A stretch of 64,000 bases of DNA from Macrocystis pyrifera (Eukaryota; Sar; Phaeophyceae; Laminariales; Laminariaceae). How positions within the stretch are numbered: the first letter of the stretch is position 1; every line of letters starts with the position of its first letter. The notes beneath the pieces were generated by a model. The model worked only from the letters and a program-made list of their open reading frames with translations. It made no database searches and was not told where the DNA came from. The stretch is taken from NCBI GenBank assembly GCA_031763025.1, contig JASSKH010000025.1, positions 310,001 through 374,000 of the forward strand, in the 5' to 3' direction. The translations under genes were made by a program, and so were the position numbers. Of the stretch, positions 41,537-53,500 are shown one piece after another.

Positions 41537-44500
41537 TTATACAAATAAAAGAGGAGCTGTGAGATCGATATACAGTACATATTTTACAGTATTAGGTAGG
41601 CTTGGCGCATCCGCGAGGCAATTAGATAATGTACACTTTTATCGCTGTCTTTGAAAGTGGCCACACCGGGAAAAACAAAGTGTTTCGACGCTGTCTCCCG
41701 CATGCAAGAGAACTGCTGTACACACAAGGTGCCACGGGTTAGGTCCGCCTCACATGTGGTTCATAGTAGAATGCAGCTCGCCCTTCTTTCGACTCGCCGA
41801 ACACCTAACGGCGCTTCGCGCTTGGTTCAAGCAATGCAATGTCTGCCCTGCCTGATCGGCGAACACTCGACGTGCTGCTCCGTCCCGGCATTGTAGGTCT
41901 ACAAGGGTCCACGGTCATACGACTACGGCAATGCGTGACATTCGTACCCCCCCCCCCCCCTCCCCCCCCCCCTCATGACTAGGACCATGCATGATAATAA
42001 ATACCCCCCCCCCCTATGGGGAGGAGGAAGTAGACGCACAGATGTGGCCGTGTGGCAAAGCAATAGAGAGTAGAACTCAGATAGTAGGAGAATGTGAAAT
42101 ATACAAGGAGGAACGGGATGTGTCAGAAGAGGAGATGAGGAAAATAGACGAATGTGACATGGAGGAGTTTGATACAATGAATAGCAGCGAGAAAACGATC
42201 GCTATCTTAGGAGATAGATGGTGGCCACAGGAGACCAAACAGGAAGGGGGGGGGGGGGGGGATACTCATTTGTTGCTTGCCTTAGTCAATTGACCATTGA
42301 CCACGCATCCCTTTCGAGACGGAGCACCGTTCCTACTCCTAATAGAGACACCTCCAACAATTGGGCGCTCATTACGTTGTTTCCATATATTGCATAGAAA
42401 CTTTTTGCGCATCTTATCCCCTTCCTGTTTGGCCTCCTGTGGCCACCATCTATCTCCTAGGATAGCGATCGTTTTCTCGTTGCTATTCATTGTATCAAAC
42501 TCCTCCATGTCACTTTCGTCTATTTTCCTCATCTCCTCTTCTGACACATCCCGTTCCTCCTTGTATATTTCACATTCTCCTACTATGTGGGTTCTACTCT
42601 CTATTGCTTTGCCACACGGGCACATCTGTGCGCCTACTTCCTCCACCTCCCGGCTACTGGTGTACCTCTTTATTCTTTCTGGCAGGTTCAGGTCCCCTAC
42701 ACGAAAGCGCAGTTTCAGCGTTTGCGCGAAGTCCATTGGGCCATGCAAATACGTTTTTCATTCCTATTCCTTCCCTCAATCCCCCGTGTATCTCTAAGTG
42801 TTTTCCCGATTCCACCTTGTTTCTTAGCGCCGGCCTTTCCCTTCTTTCTATCCTTTCTTCTACTTCTGCCTTGTACCTCCCAAACTTCCCGGCGGACTTC
42901 ATCTCTTCTTGGTTTCCCCCTAGATCCTTCCATACTTTCTCAACTACGCCATCCCACCTTATTCCAGCTCGCCCTTTTGTTAAGGGGATAAGATTAGCAA
43001 AACGTTGCTATGTAATATATGGAAACAACGTAATGAGCGCCCAATTGTTGGAGGTGTCTCTATTAGGAGGAGTAGGAACGGTGCTCCGTCTCGAAAGGGA
43101 TGCGTGGTCAATGGTCAAATGACTAAGGCAAGCAACAAATAGGTACGCCCCCCCCCCCCCCTCCCTATGGTCATATGCCTACAGCCATGCACGATAATGA
43201 GTACCCCCCCCCCCCCCCCCCCCCCATCTCATCTCCTCCTCTCCTCCTGGTCGCTTTTAGCTTACGGCGACGCGGCCTTGGGCTTGGACTGCGGGCATCA
43301 TTCCGGTCCTGCTTACGGCCACCCTCATCCATCGGGCCGAAGGTGAGTTTAAGGTGAACATGGTGCCTGCCGTACGAATGGGCTGGTCTCGCTACAGGAA
43401 GACGAGGTGATGGCGGCTAGCGCCAGCGCTCTTCACGGGTCGTCACCGAAACCCACGGGTCGGGTCAGGAAGTTTTCGAAATCTCACGGATCGGGTCGAG
43501 TCGGGTCGGATCGGGGCAGCACGGGTTCAAGTTCTCACGGAATCGGGTCGGGTCACAGTTACCCGGCCAAACCCGCGAGGTTTGACCCCACCCGTGAACA
43601 GCCCTGGTTAGTCCCTTGTATTACTTGTACCTGACGTAAACCGTGTGCCCTGATGGAAGGCTTTTGAACCATGAACAAAACGGTTTTTTTTTTTTTTTTT
43701 TTTCCGGCTTGTTTGGGTCGGACGGCCCGGGTCTCCGACTCGCAGTTTGTTTTTATTGGACCTCCGGCTTCACCCAGCTTTTTTTTTTGTAAGGCATGGC
43801 CTATTAAGGCACGCCCTGTATGTTCAGGCCACCGTGTAAACTGGCAGCTGGCTTCGCTCATGGCATTTTGCAGCAAATAGAAATGTAACTTCAACTAATA
43901 ATGAGATCGAGAATTTCGTCGAAACTCATTCATCGTAGTATCATTATTACTGTACTATATAGTATCATTAAGTGGTTCCAAGTCTGGGTCACGGGCAGCA
44001 ATAAGCAGGGAATTAAACTTGCTTGGGGTGAAACAAACCGGTTTGTTTTCGGTATTTGCCTAATTTCATACTTGAGGTTTTAGATTTGGGTGTAACCTGC
44101 CGGAATTTGCCGCAGAACCGGGGGTGCGTTTGAACCAACCCCCGGGGGCGTACTCGTAGCACGCATGGCCGTACAGTATTGTAGTCGCATGACCATGACC
44201 ATATGTAAACCATCGCTTCCCTGCATTTGACGCACCATCCCCAGGGGGGGGGGGGGGGGGGGGGGTATACTCATTATCGTGCATGGCCGTAGTCATATGA
44301 TCATAGACCCTTGCATCACTACGATGCCGGGACGGAGCACGTCGGGTTTTCACCGACCAGGCAGACATTGCTTGCACCAAGCGCGAAGCGCCGTGAGGTG
44401 TTGGGCGAGTCGCAGGGGATGCGGGTAAGTCATTGGAATACGTGGAATTTAACGGGGGGTTTCCAACGTATATGTAGGTTTTATTTACCTGGGTGTAGGG

Positions 44501-47500
44501 AACCCAGCAATATACCTCGTTTTTTGGAAATGGCTGCTGCCGAAGTGTGGTTGCGGTGACGACAAGAGGACCAAACATTGTCCGTTATAACAGGAAAATA
44601 TATCGATTTTTTGTGCGTACCGTAGGTCCTATTTAGTATGGTCCCCCGTAATAGGTGCTGCCAAGCCTGATCTGCCTACGGCAGTGGCCATTGCTATGCT
44701 TTGCACTCTACGGTAAGGGTTAGCATTAGTATTAGTATTGCCGACCCGGTACACTCAGTATACGTCTGTTGTTCTACGCGATTACTGGTATATTGTGGGG
44801 GGGGCATAGTAATACACATTATTTGTATTAATAGTACATATCATAGCAATAAATGGTGATACATAGTAAATCCTACTGTAGTAATACATAGTAGTAGTCT
44901 CAACGCACGATGGATAAAAAAGCAAGCCATGTGTGTTAACCCTATTGGAGTTTGAGAGCCTAATAGTAACGGTTAGGGCAACGGCCACTGGTCCATTGGG
45001 GCTAGCCTTAAGATTGGGGAATGGTGTTCTTCGGCATCATGTCGTCCGAGTTAGAATGCGAGGAGTCCCCCGGCGCGGGTGGAGACAGAACTGATCCTCC
45101 CCGTTTGCTGGGCACTGACGCTGCTATATACCTATTCCTATATACCTATAAACCTCCTACAGTACACAGTATTAGTATTAGTAGTTGATAATGCCAAATT
45201 TGTCATTGTTTTGGGCGCGATCAAAGGGGTCCCAAAAGACTAAGAACTCGGAAATCTCGCCGCTTCGAAGCAAACATTTCCCTGGGTTATTCTCAAGCAA
45301 ATGTTGCCCCAACATCTGCCCAGGTTGTTTTTTTGATCGTTTTTTTTCTCCCCCAAAGTTTGGATTTTTGTTATAAAGATTCGCGCTCATAGCGAGCGGT
45401 GCAGTACTGAAATGTTGCGGCGGGTGTCTTGGCATTTCAAACTTATTGTTGAAACATCGCGTTCCCGTGGCCATTTGACTGCGTGCTGAATGCACCCACT
45501 ACAGGCTGAACACGAATGTACTCAGGCTCAGGCTCAGGCTCAGGCTGCGCTTGCTCCTACGGTACTAATAGGGTGGTCCCGAATGTACAGGCGGCGGCCA
45601 ACACAGGAAAAGAAAACACGCGTATCGCCTCTGTAGCCTCTCGTAGCGCTTTTAGTACAGTAGTGGTTCATCTACAGTAATACGGCCATGCGCCAGCCAA
45701 TAAACAATACCGGCACTATCTATAGCGGCAAACCGGCACTAATCCCCCCGCACACTGCTGTCACACTGTCACACTCTACTGTAGGTTTATCCCATCATCT
45801 CTGATTCCACTGGCACTATGTGTAGCGGATAACCGGCACTGTTAGTACTCAACGGGCACTGTAGATACCACTATTGCTGTACTGCAGAACACGTACCTCA
45901 ATCTGACTGTAGTCATTCCAACTGTTTTGTCCCCGCAACGGGAGTGCAGTCCGTAACGCCTCCTTAAGGTCTGCACGGGTTCAATCAATGGATATGCCCG
46001 CGCCTCTCTCTGTCGCGATTCTACTGATGTCTGATGTCTGATGTCACGTGCCGTGTGCCACACACAGGCGCTCCCCCAGCGGAGTTTTCAGGCGGGGTGG
46101 TCAACGCGTTGGTCATGGTCATCGTGCTACAGGCCTCCGGCAACCTCGTCAACTCCTACATCGACCATAGCTATGGCGTCGACACCGTAGAAACAGCGGG
46201 CGACAGGTGTGATCGGAGGCCTGTGTGATAGGAGACCTGTGCGTGTTTTGGTTGTTTTTCACTATTAATGTAACTACTAGCCCGTGTTATACTACTATAA
46301 GTATAGGAGATCCTCCCGTTTTACCCTCAGCGGCGTTCTGGACACAACCAGTCTGGTCGAAAATATAAAAGTATTTTAGATGGCAACAAAATGTCGAAGT
46401 GTGCCTTATATTTATGGTGAGACTGGTACAGCACGAAAACGTATATTACGGGGGTCCATAGTTGACGGGACCAAATTTTGTTAGTAAAAGTAGGCAACTA
46501 TATAGGTTTTTATGTACACCATAGGTCCTGTTAACTATGGACCCCCGTAATAGCAGTAGCCGCGGTCACAGGTGTCTTGCCCCCCCCCCCCCCCCCCGGT
46601 ACTGCCGTACTTGCCTTCATAGTCATCGCGCAGTTCATTCAGTTCATTCAGTTCATTCAGTTACCATTCCCACTGCCTCTTGATTTTCATCGAATATTAG
46701 TAATCTTGCTACCGCCAAAACGGTTCCACACGAATTCCGAGTATTTTTGCCTCCAAATCGGGGTGGGGCCAATTTTCAAGGGATTTCTGGGGTTTTTTTT
46801 CTGCTGAAAATGACCCCACTCTAATTCCAAGTGGTTTGTCCCCGAAAAAAAGTGGTGACAGAGGCGTGTACATGCTACTCGTACGGTGCGGTAGCATGCG
46901 ACCAAAGTGCGGTCACATGCTACTGCATGGTACTACAGTGCGGTAGCAAGCTACTACAGTGCGGTCACATACTACTACAGTGCGGTAGGTAGCAAGCTAT
47001 ATACTGCAGCAGTGCGGTACCGCCAAGTGAGGAGCTGCCCAATGCCCAAAACCATTGCAACCTCATTTGCATCACAATGGTCATCAGCCTGGCCGAGAAT
47101 ACAGTACCCGTCGGATATTGACATCAACGTGCAGACGTGGGTTGTATTCACAGTGTGGGCCTGCAGCACCTATCCAACGGCTGCTGGGAGTGTTCGCCGG
47201 GTTATGCAGCGGAGCTCACCACTCATGCGAGATTGGTCTGATTGGCTTAGGATAAGGGTTGGGGTTGCCCTGATTGGCGTAGGGTCAGGGTTAGGGTTGG
47301 TACCACTGGCTTATACTCGGGGTTACGGTTGGTTGTATTCGTCTCGTGCACAACAGTGTCAACCATTTCTTCGAGCATGTCGCAAGCAACCCTCGGCCAA
47401 GATGTCAGGAGACAGCACCTTCACCCCTTGACAGACTGCAACTCCACCTTGACATGCCTTGACTGACACCAAAATACTACGTTTTTGTGTGAAAGACTCG

Positions 47501-50500
47501 GCCCTAGTCCCTTGACAGCGCGCGTTTTGCGTTGCTTGACACGTCTCCTGGCATCTTTGATCTCGGGTGGCGCGCGTGGCTTTTGTCTAAACCGTTTTTG
47601 GCATCCGATGTAGAGCTCTTGTTGTGAGCACCCGACTTTCTTAGTGTAAGGTTAGGGTTAGGTGGCATGCCTCGTAAGCTCGCTCAGATACCTATTCACT
47701 TGTATATTGCTGCTGGAAAATATGTGGAACGTTCCGCAGATAGTGCTGGAGGAACTATTGGTGTAGGTACTGTAGAAACCGCTGTAAAAGCGTTTCAAAA
47801 ATGCCTGCTCGAAATACTCTCATGGATGCTGCGGCAAATTGCTTAGTCTTGTAGATACAGCTGGAAATAATTAGGTTGTAGATGCTGCTCTTTAAACTAG
47901 TGAATGTACACGTTGTCCATACTGTATGTACAGAAGTTGTAAATACTATTACGGGAGACCATAGTAAATAGGACCTACAATAAAACACAAAAACCTATAT
48001 ATTTACTTATTTTCACTAATAATATTTGGTCCTATTTACTATAGCCCGCCGTAACAGTGGTATAATACGTACCAGGTATTTCTTTCTTTAATATTTCTGA
48101 TTTGATTGCTTCTAGAGTATTGCTGTAAAACCGCAGAAACCATCAGGCATTCGACGACAGGCCGGAAAACATATTCCTGGTATAATGTTTCCGTGCCTCC
48201 GCTCTTGGCGGCGAACGGTGACTGGCTGTCTGTTGAACGCTGATTGGTGAACGCAGATTGGCTGACTAGTGATCGTTGATTGGCTTATTACCGGGCGATC
48301 ATCGGCTGGGCGCTGATTGTATGATTGGTGATTAGTTAACGCTGATTATGTCATTGGTGAACGCTGATGAGCTCGCCGAACGCTCATTTTCTGAACGGCG
48401 AACGCTCACTGGCTGATTGCTGAACGCTGATTGGCTGATTTGGCAGGACCATCGTGGACTCTCACGTCAGTCCAAGAGGAGCCTTGATCCTGGCCGGAGT
48501 GCTACTGGTGGCGGCCGTGTCAGCTGTGCTCCCCACAATTGTACGACTCAGGGCTACGGGCTCGGCGAAGGACCTTGAGACTACTTTCTGGGTAGGCGTA
48601 GCCATGGTTTTCTCCTACACCTGCTGGCCGTTCAGGTGACGTCATCGTTCGTGCAATGTAATGACGTTTAAAAATAGAGTGTTTGCGAAAGAACCGATTA
48701 TGGTTGGGTCGAGAACCACAGGCTATTCACCAAACCAAAACAGAATCGGGTTAGAAACTGGTTGCGAGAATCCAAAACGATCATTTCGGTTTTGAACTGG
48801 AAATAAAACTCTAGGAAAGTAGAATACAGCAACGAATGACAAATTACGACATGAAAGTACGAAAAATGGAACACCCACGGCTTCGTGCGAGATGCTGCTC
48901 GCTGCTGCTGCTGCTGCTGCTGCATGGCTCGCTGCGTGTGTGTGTGCTCTGTGCTCTATGGCAGCCATGCGAAGAGTGCCAATCGATGCGACCGAAGCCC
49001 GTTGTGCAGTGCGTGCGTAGGCGTGCTGTGGGTGGGTGTGCGTGCGGTGCGGTAACACGCGCCAGAGCCCAGAGTACCGCTACTTTGTTGCCGCATCAAG
49101 AACAAGCAGCACAGCAGAGCAACAACTTCAGAAGCAGTCCACAGCGCACACGGCGCCGTCAATGATGTTGAAGCTGCACCCTGCCAGCCCTCCGCCGCGT
49201 ATGGCCGCATGACTCTGCCGGCCTTCGCGAAGGCCTCGCGTTGACACGGCCTCGCCAATTGGGCCGTGCGCTTGGTTAGAGAGCTTGGTGTGAGGCAACA
49301 TGTATCATGCCTCCCTCCTCGTGCTGGGGTATGCTGTTGTTGCGTATGATGAGTACGTGACGTGGACGATTATGATTTCTTGCCAAATACGATGTTTTCA
49401 TTCGCCCGGGGCATCTCCGGGTTGTCCTGGCCAGTGAAGCTATGATCATAATCGAAACCCAAGAAGCCAAACCCAACCCGAAAATTTTGTGAAGATATGG
49501 CCCATATGGGCCGATTTTGGGTCCTTATTTTGGGAAGATGATTGTTTTTTTTGGATCGGGAGAATAGAAATACGCCAAACACCACCATAACCTGAACTTC
49601 GCAAGCACCATAATAGTGTCGTTTGGGTTGTCTGTTGTAACAGCTGGTTGTTGTTTGTGGGTTGGCGTTTTACATATATGGTGGCGTGACGAGGTAGTGA
49701 CTGAGAGTGATACTACTGGTAGTGACATTTTTTTTTTACTATTACTATGATGCTATTGTGATACTCATAGGTATCTATAGGTACACCTAGAGGTAGCAGA
49801 GTCTATATACGTTTTAGGTAGGCGTGGGGATGATTTGATCTCTTACCCAACTGCTGGCCATACATGTGACGACTCTTGTTGATTTCGTTGTTTTGGTGGG
49901 TATCGGCTGGTGTGTTGGTGTTGTTTGTGGGTTTCACCCCAAGTAATCGACTTTTGTCGTTGAGTATTAGTTGGTATTGATCCTACTGTACGCAGTCAAC
50001 TCTTCGAATACTTGCGGCGAAACGTTGTTCAGATGTACCTTGGAAAACCTAAAACCGGTTCGTTCCGAAAACATGCATATTGAGAAGCACTGGTTTCTTC
50101 CTGGGGAAAAGCTTGGCTATTGTTGATTTGTTTAGAAGGGTCGTGGTTGGTCGAGACACAATGTCGATACCGTAATAGCGCCAGCCGGCTTAGGCTTAGG
50201 TTTAGGCTTAGGCTTAGGTAGGCCCTGAGCAAAAAAAAGAACGGGATAGGACACCCTATTCCGCTGTTTTTGGGTGTGTGAGTATGATACGAAGTGTGTC
50301 ACATTCACGTAGCTTGCTACTTATTCCCTGCGGGGACACTCGTGGCTGGCGCAATTTTGGGACATGTATCATGGAAAGAGGCCTGGTCCTCGTGGTGTAT
50401 TAATAGTGATTAACCTCGAAACTACTTTAGCACTGCTGAGATTAATAGCGTATCAAGGCTGGGGTTCGAATCCCGGCGGGTTTCCAAAAAATAAAAATAA

Positions 50501-53500
50501 GCTTTGTGTGCCTTTTTCTCGACGCGGAAAGCACGAGTTGGCGAGTTGGCGACATTTGAGAAAAGTCGACGAGCAGAGTGAAAATGCTGGATGAGCCAAC
50601 CGTTGGCGCGATGTGATTGAAGGCATGTCTATATCGGGGGGGAAGAAGGGTAGACACCTGTGACCACGGCTTGTTCAAAGAGCTGGAGAGTAAAAGTGAT
50701 GGTTCAAGAATGGCATGAAGATACTAATGTGTTGTAGCGGATGTTTCGATTGTGGCGTCTGGGCTGAAAACGGTTCGTGTTGCTTGAAATTGTCTTTTTA
50801 TAAGGTGGCTTCACGGTTTTGTTTCGGTTCGTGTTGTTTGGATAGGGTATGCCCATATGCTTCCTTGTCCTAAATGCTTGTTTACATTGGTTGGGATTTT
50901 TATGCTGGGTTTTACTACGAGTACAGCCTGGCTCAAGCTGAAGTCAATACATTTTGTAAGCGTCGGAAGTTGACGCCGTTTTTGGGAGATATATCCCGAT
51001 GTTTGCACACGTGCGTGTTCCAGGAACCCCTGGGAACCCCTTACCGAATGTTTTTTGTTTTGAGTCCTTTTCGTCAGATGTTTTATCGGTTTTGTTTCAG
51101 GATGTTTCGAGCCTTAACCCTGTATATGCTGCACTAATTCCTAGGAGTAGTAGTTTTGGCCCAGAAAAGTGAGTACAGCTCCAAAGGGGTTGAGGAATTA
51201 CGACAAAAAAACGCGATTTCTTCTTGAGGAGACCCCTGGCTGTTTTTTACCGTGTTGAAGGCCCGTGGCTGGTCGGGGGACCCTTTCGCCGCTATAACAA
51301 CAGTGCCAGCCCTAGAACTTCAACTTTAAGCCTTTGCTCTCTCACCCTCTTCCGCTCGCTGTCCATGGTGGTCAGCACATAGGAGTAGATGTTGCAACCT
51401 TAAGCTTCACTCGTGGCGGGTATAAGTTGGTGTCTTTAGTCTGAATCAGCTTGTACGAGGGATAAGGTGGCTGCTCTAAGTTGGTGTCTGAACCAGCTTG
51501 TACTTGGGATAAGGTGGCTGCTCTGCTATGTATGTGACGGCTGAAGTAGTTTACCTGGTACCTGGTTGGTAGGTTGATATGTTTTCCTTTTGAGATGGCT
51601 TCACGATTTAACGGCTGGCATTGCCGAGGTTTTCCTTTTTAAGGTGGCCTCACGGTGTAGCGGCTAGTGATAATACCTGTATGTAGTCGTGACATCACGA
51701 TGTAGCGGCTGCACATGTGGTGGATTTGCTGAGTTGAGGATAGTAAAATTTCGCCGTATATTCGTGAATTGTTAGTGATCTTTGGTGCAGGATTAGTAAA
51801 GTACTGCCTTGTTAGCAATGGTGAAATAGCCGTGAAAAGGTTGTAAAACAGTCAACTATTAATAAAAGCTCGCGTCATTCAGCCTTCCGCGGATTTTGAA
51901 ACGTCCAATGCTGCCGTCTTATACACCGCTCGCCGCTGCAGTACGTACCCTATCTTTGTGCGCGCTTGATATGTCCTTCTTGTTGTTATTGTTGTCGTTG
52001 CTTTTGCTATTGTTGTTGCTGTTGTTTTGAGTGTTGTTGATGTTGTGACCATATACCATGACTGTCCTTGTCTTTTCCGTCGTCGGTAAGGTCGTGCCTG
52101 GTATTGCTTTCGCACGTTGGTCAGATAAATCGGATCCCCAGTTGGCGACCTGGATCTACATTTTCTGCTCGCTCTACTGTACAGTTCGTGGATCACCTTT
52201 TGGCCGGGTGGGGTCCGTACGACGCGGCCTCTCCTCTTACGCACGTCGTTCACCTGGAAGGATCTGTACGCTAGTACGGCTCTTTGCACCCAAACATCTC
52301 CTGAACGGCACATACAGGATCTACAGTAGATTACATGTTAAGTTAAGTTCATAGATGATCTATCTGTAGATGATCTGTGCGTCCGATATGTGTAAAGTTC
52401 TTGTTATCCTTGTCTTTTTCGTTGTCGCTATGGTTGTGACCTATATTCGTCAGGCTTAAGTACCGCGGGATGGGCGACATCACGGTCTTCCTTCTCTTCG
52501 GGCCCATGCTTATGCAGGTCAGTCTATATCTTCTCCAATACTATTGTTATTGATATTACCTACTGTATTCCGCTCCAGCCCTAACCCTACCCCTGCAGTA
52601 GCTTGGAGCGGCAGCATAGACTCGACCATCTCTTGACATTATCCGCCGGTTCCATAGTTTTCATCGTGGTCTCTTCTTTCGTTTTAGCGTGTTGTTGTTC
52701 ATGTCGGTTGGGTTGTCCTTACAGCTGTTGTTGTGTTGGTGCTATTGCTGGTGTTGTTGCTGCTGCTGTTGTGCTGGTGTTGGTGTCAGTGTCGCTGTTG
52801 TGCTGTTGTGCTCGTGATGCTTTTGGTGTTGCTGTTGTTGTTGCTGTTGCTGTTGCTGGTTGTATTTCTGCACGTTTCGGTGTCGTTACGTGTTGGTATG
52901 GTTGTGGTTGTCGTGTGGTTCAACCATTTGACCAACGCTGGGCCAGCCAAGCCGTACACACTACGTTGCCCAAACGTAGACCCAGTCGCATGAAAGGCTG
53001 CACAAATACCGCGACATTAGAGGGAAAACGTGGCTTTTTCGAGGCAGGTGCAGTGCAGGCAGCTCAGAAGCGCCCGAAAAACGCGCTCACCGTCTCGCGA
53101 CTGGCCCTCGCCGCGCGTACCTCCCCCTTCTTCTATCCCGTGGCGGCACTGACCTGGCGGTTGTAGAACACGGCTTCGGTCAGGCTCCACGAGCACCGTA
53201 GTACTCGGCATGGTTTAAAATGGCCGGTCTGTTCACGGCTCGGGTCAAACCTGGCAGGCCAGGTCGGGTCGGGTCGGGTCAGGGTGACCCAACCCGATCC
53301 GCGAGAGTTTGAAAACCTCATGACTCGACCGGACCCGACCCAACCCAACTCCACCCAGCCCGACCCGTGAGATTTCCAAACGTCCCCGACCCGACCCGCA
53401 GGTATATGAAGGGTGTCATGGCCCGTGAAGAGCGCTGGTATTATCATTATTATTAATAGCATTAGAAGCTCGCATTCGCTGGTATGATTAAAAGGTCAGC

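Noticed and set aside
42297..43122. Long plus-strand frames (166 and 210 codons)
   Set aside because: Antisense to the LINE fragment on the minus strand, whose Cys/His motif and coding end identify the true direction.
48836..49258. Frames near 49 kb on both strands (about 100 codons)
   Set aside because: Driven by a CTG run and GC-rich composition; they lie inside a prenyltransferase intron and match no family.
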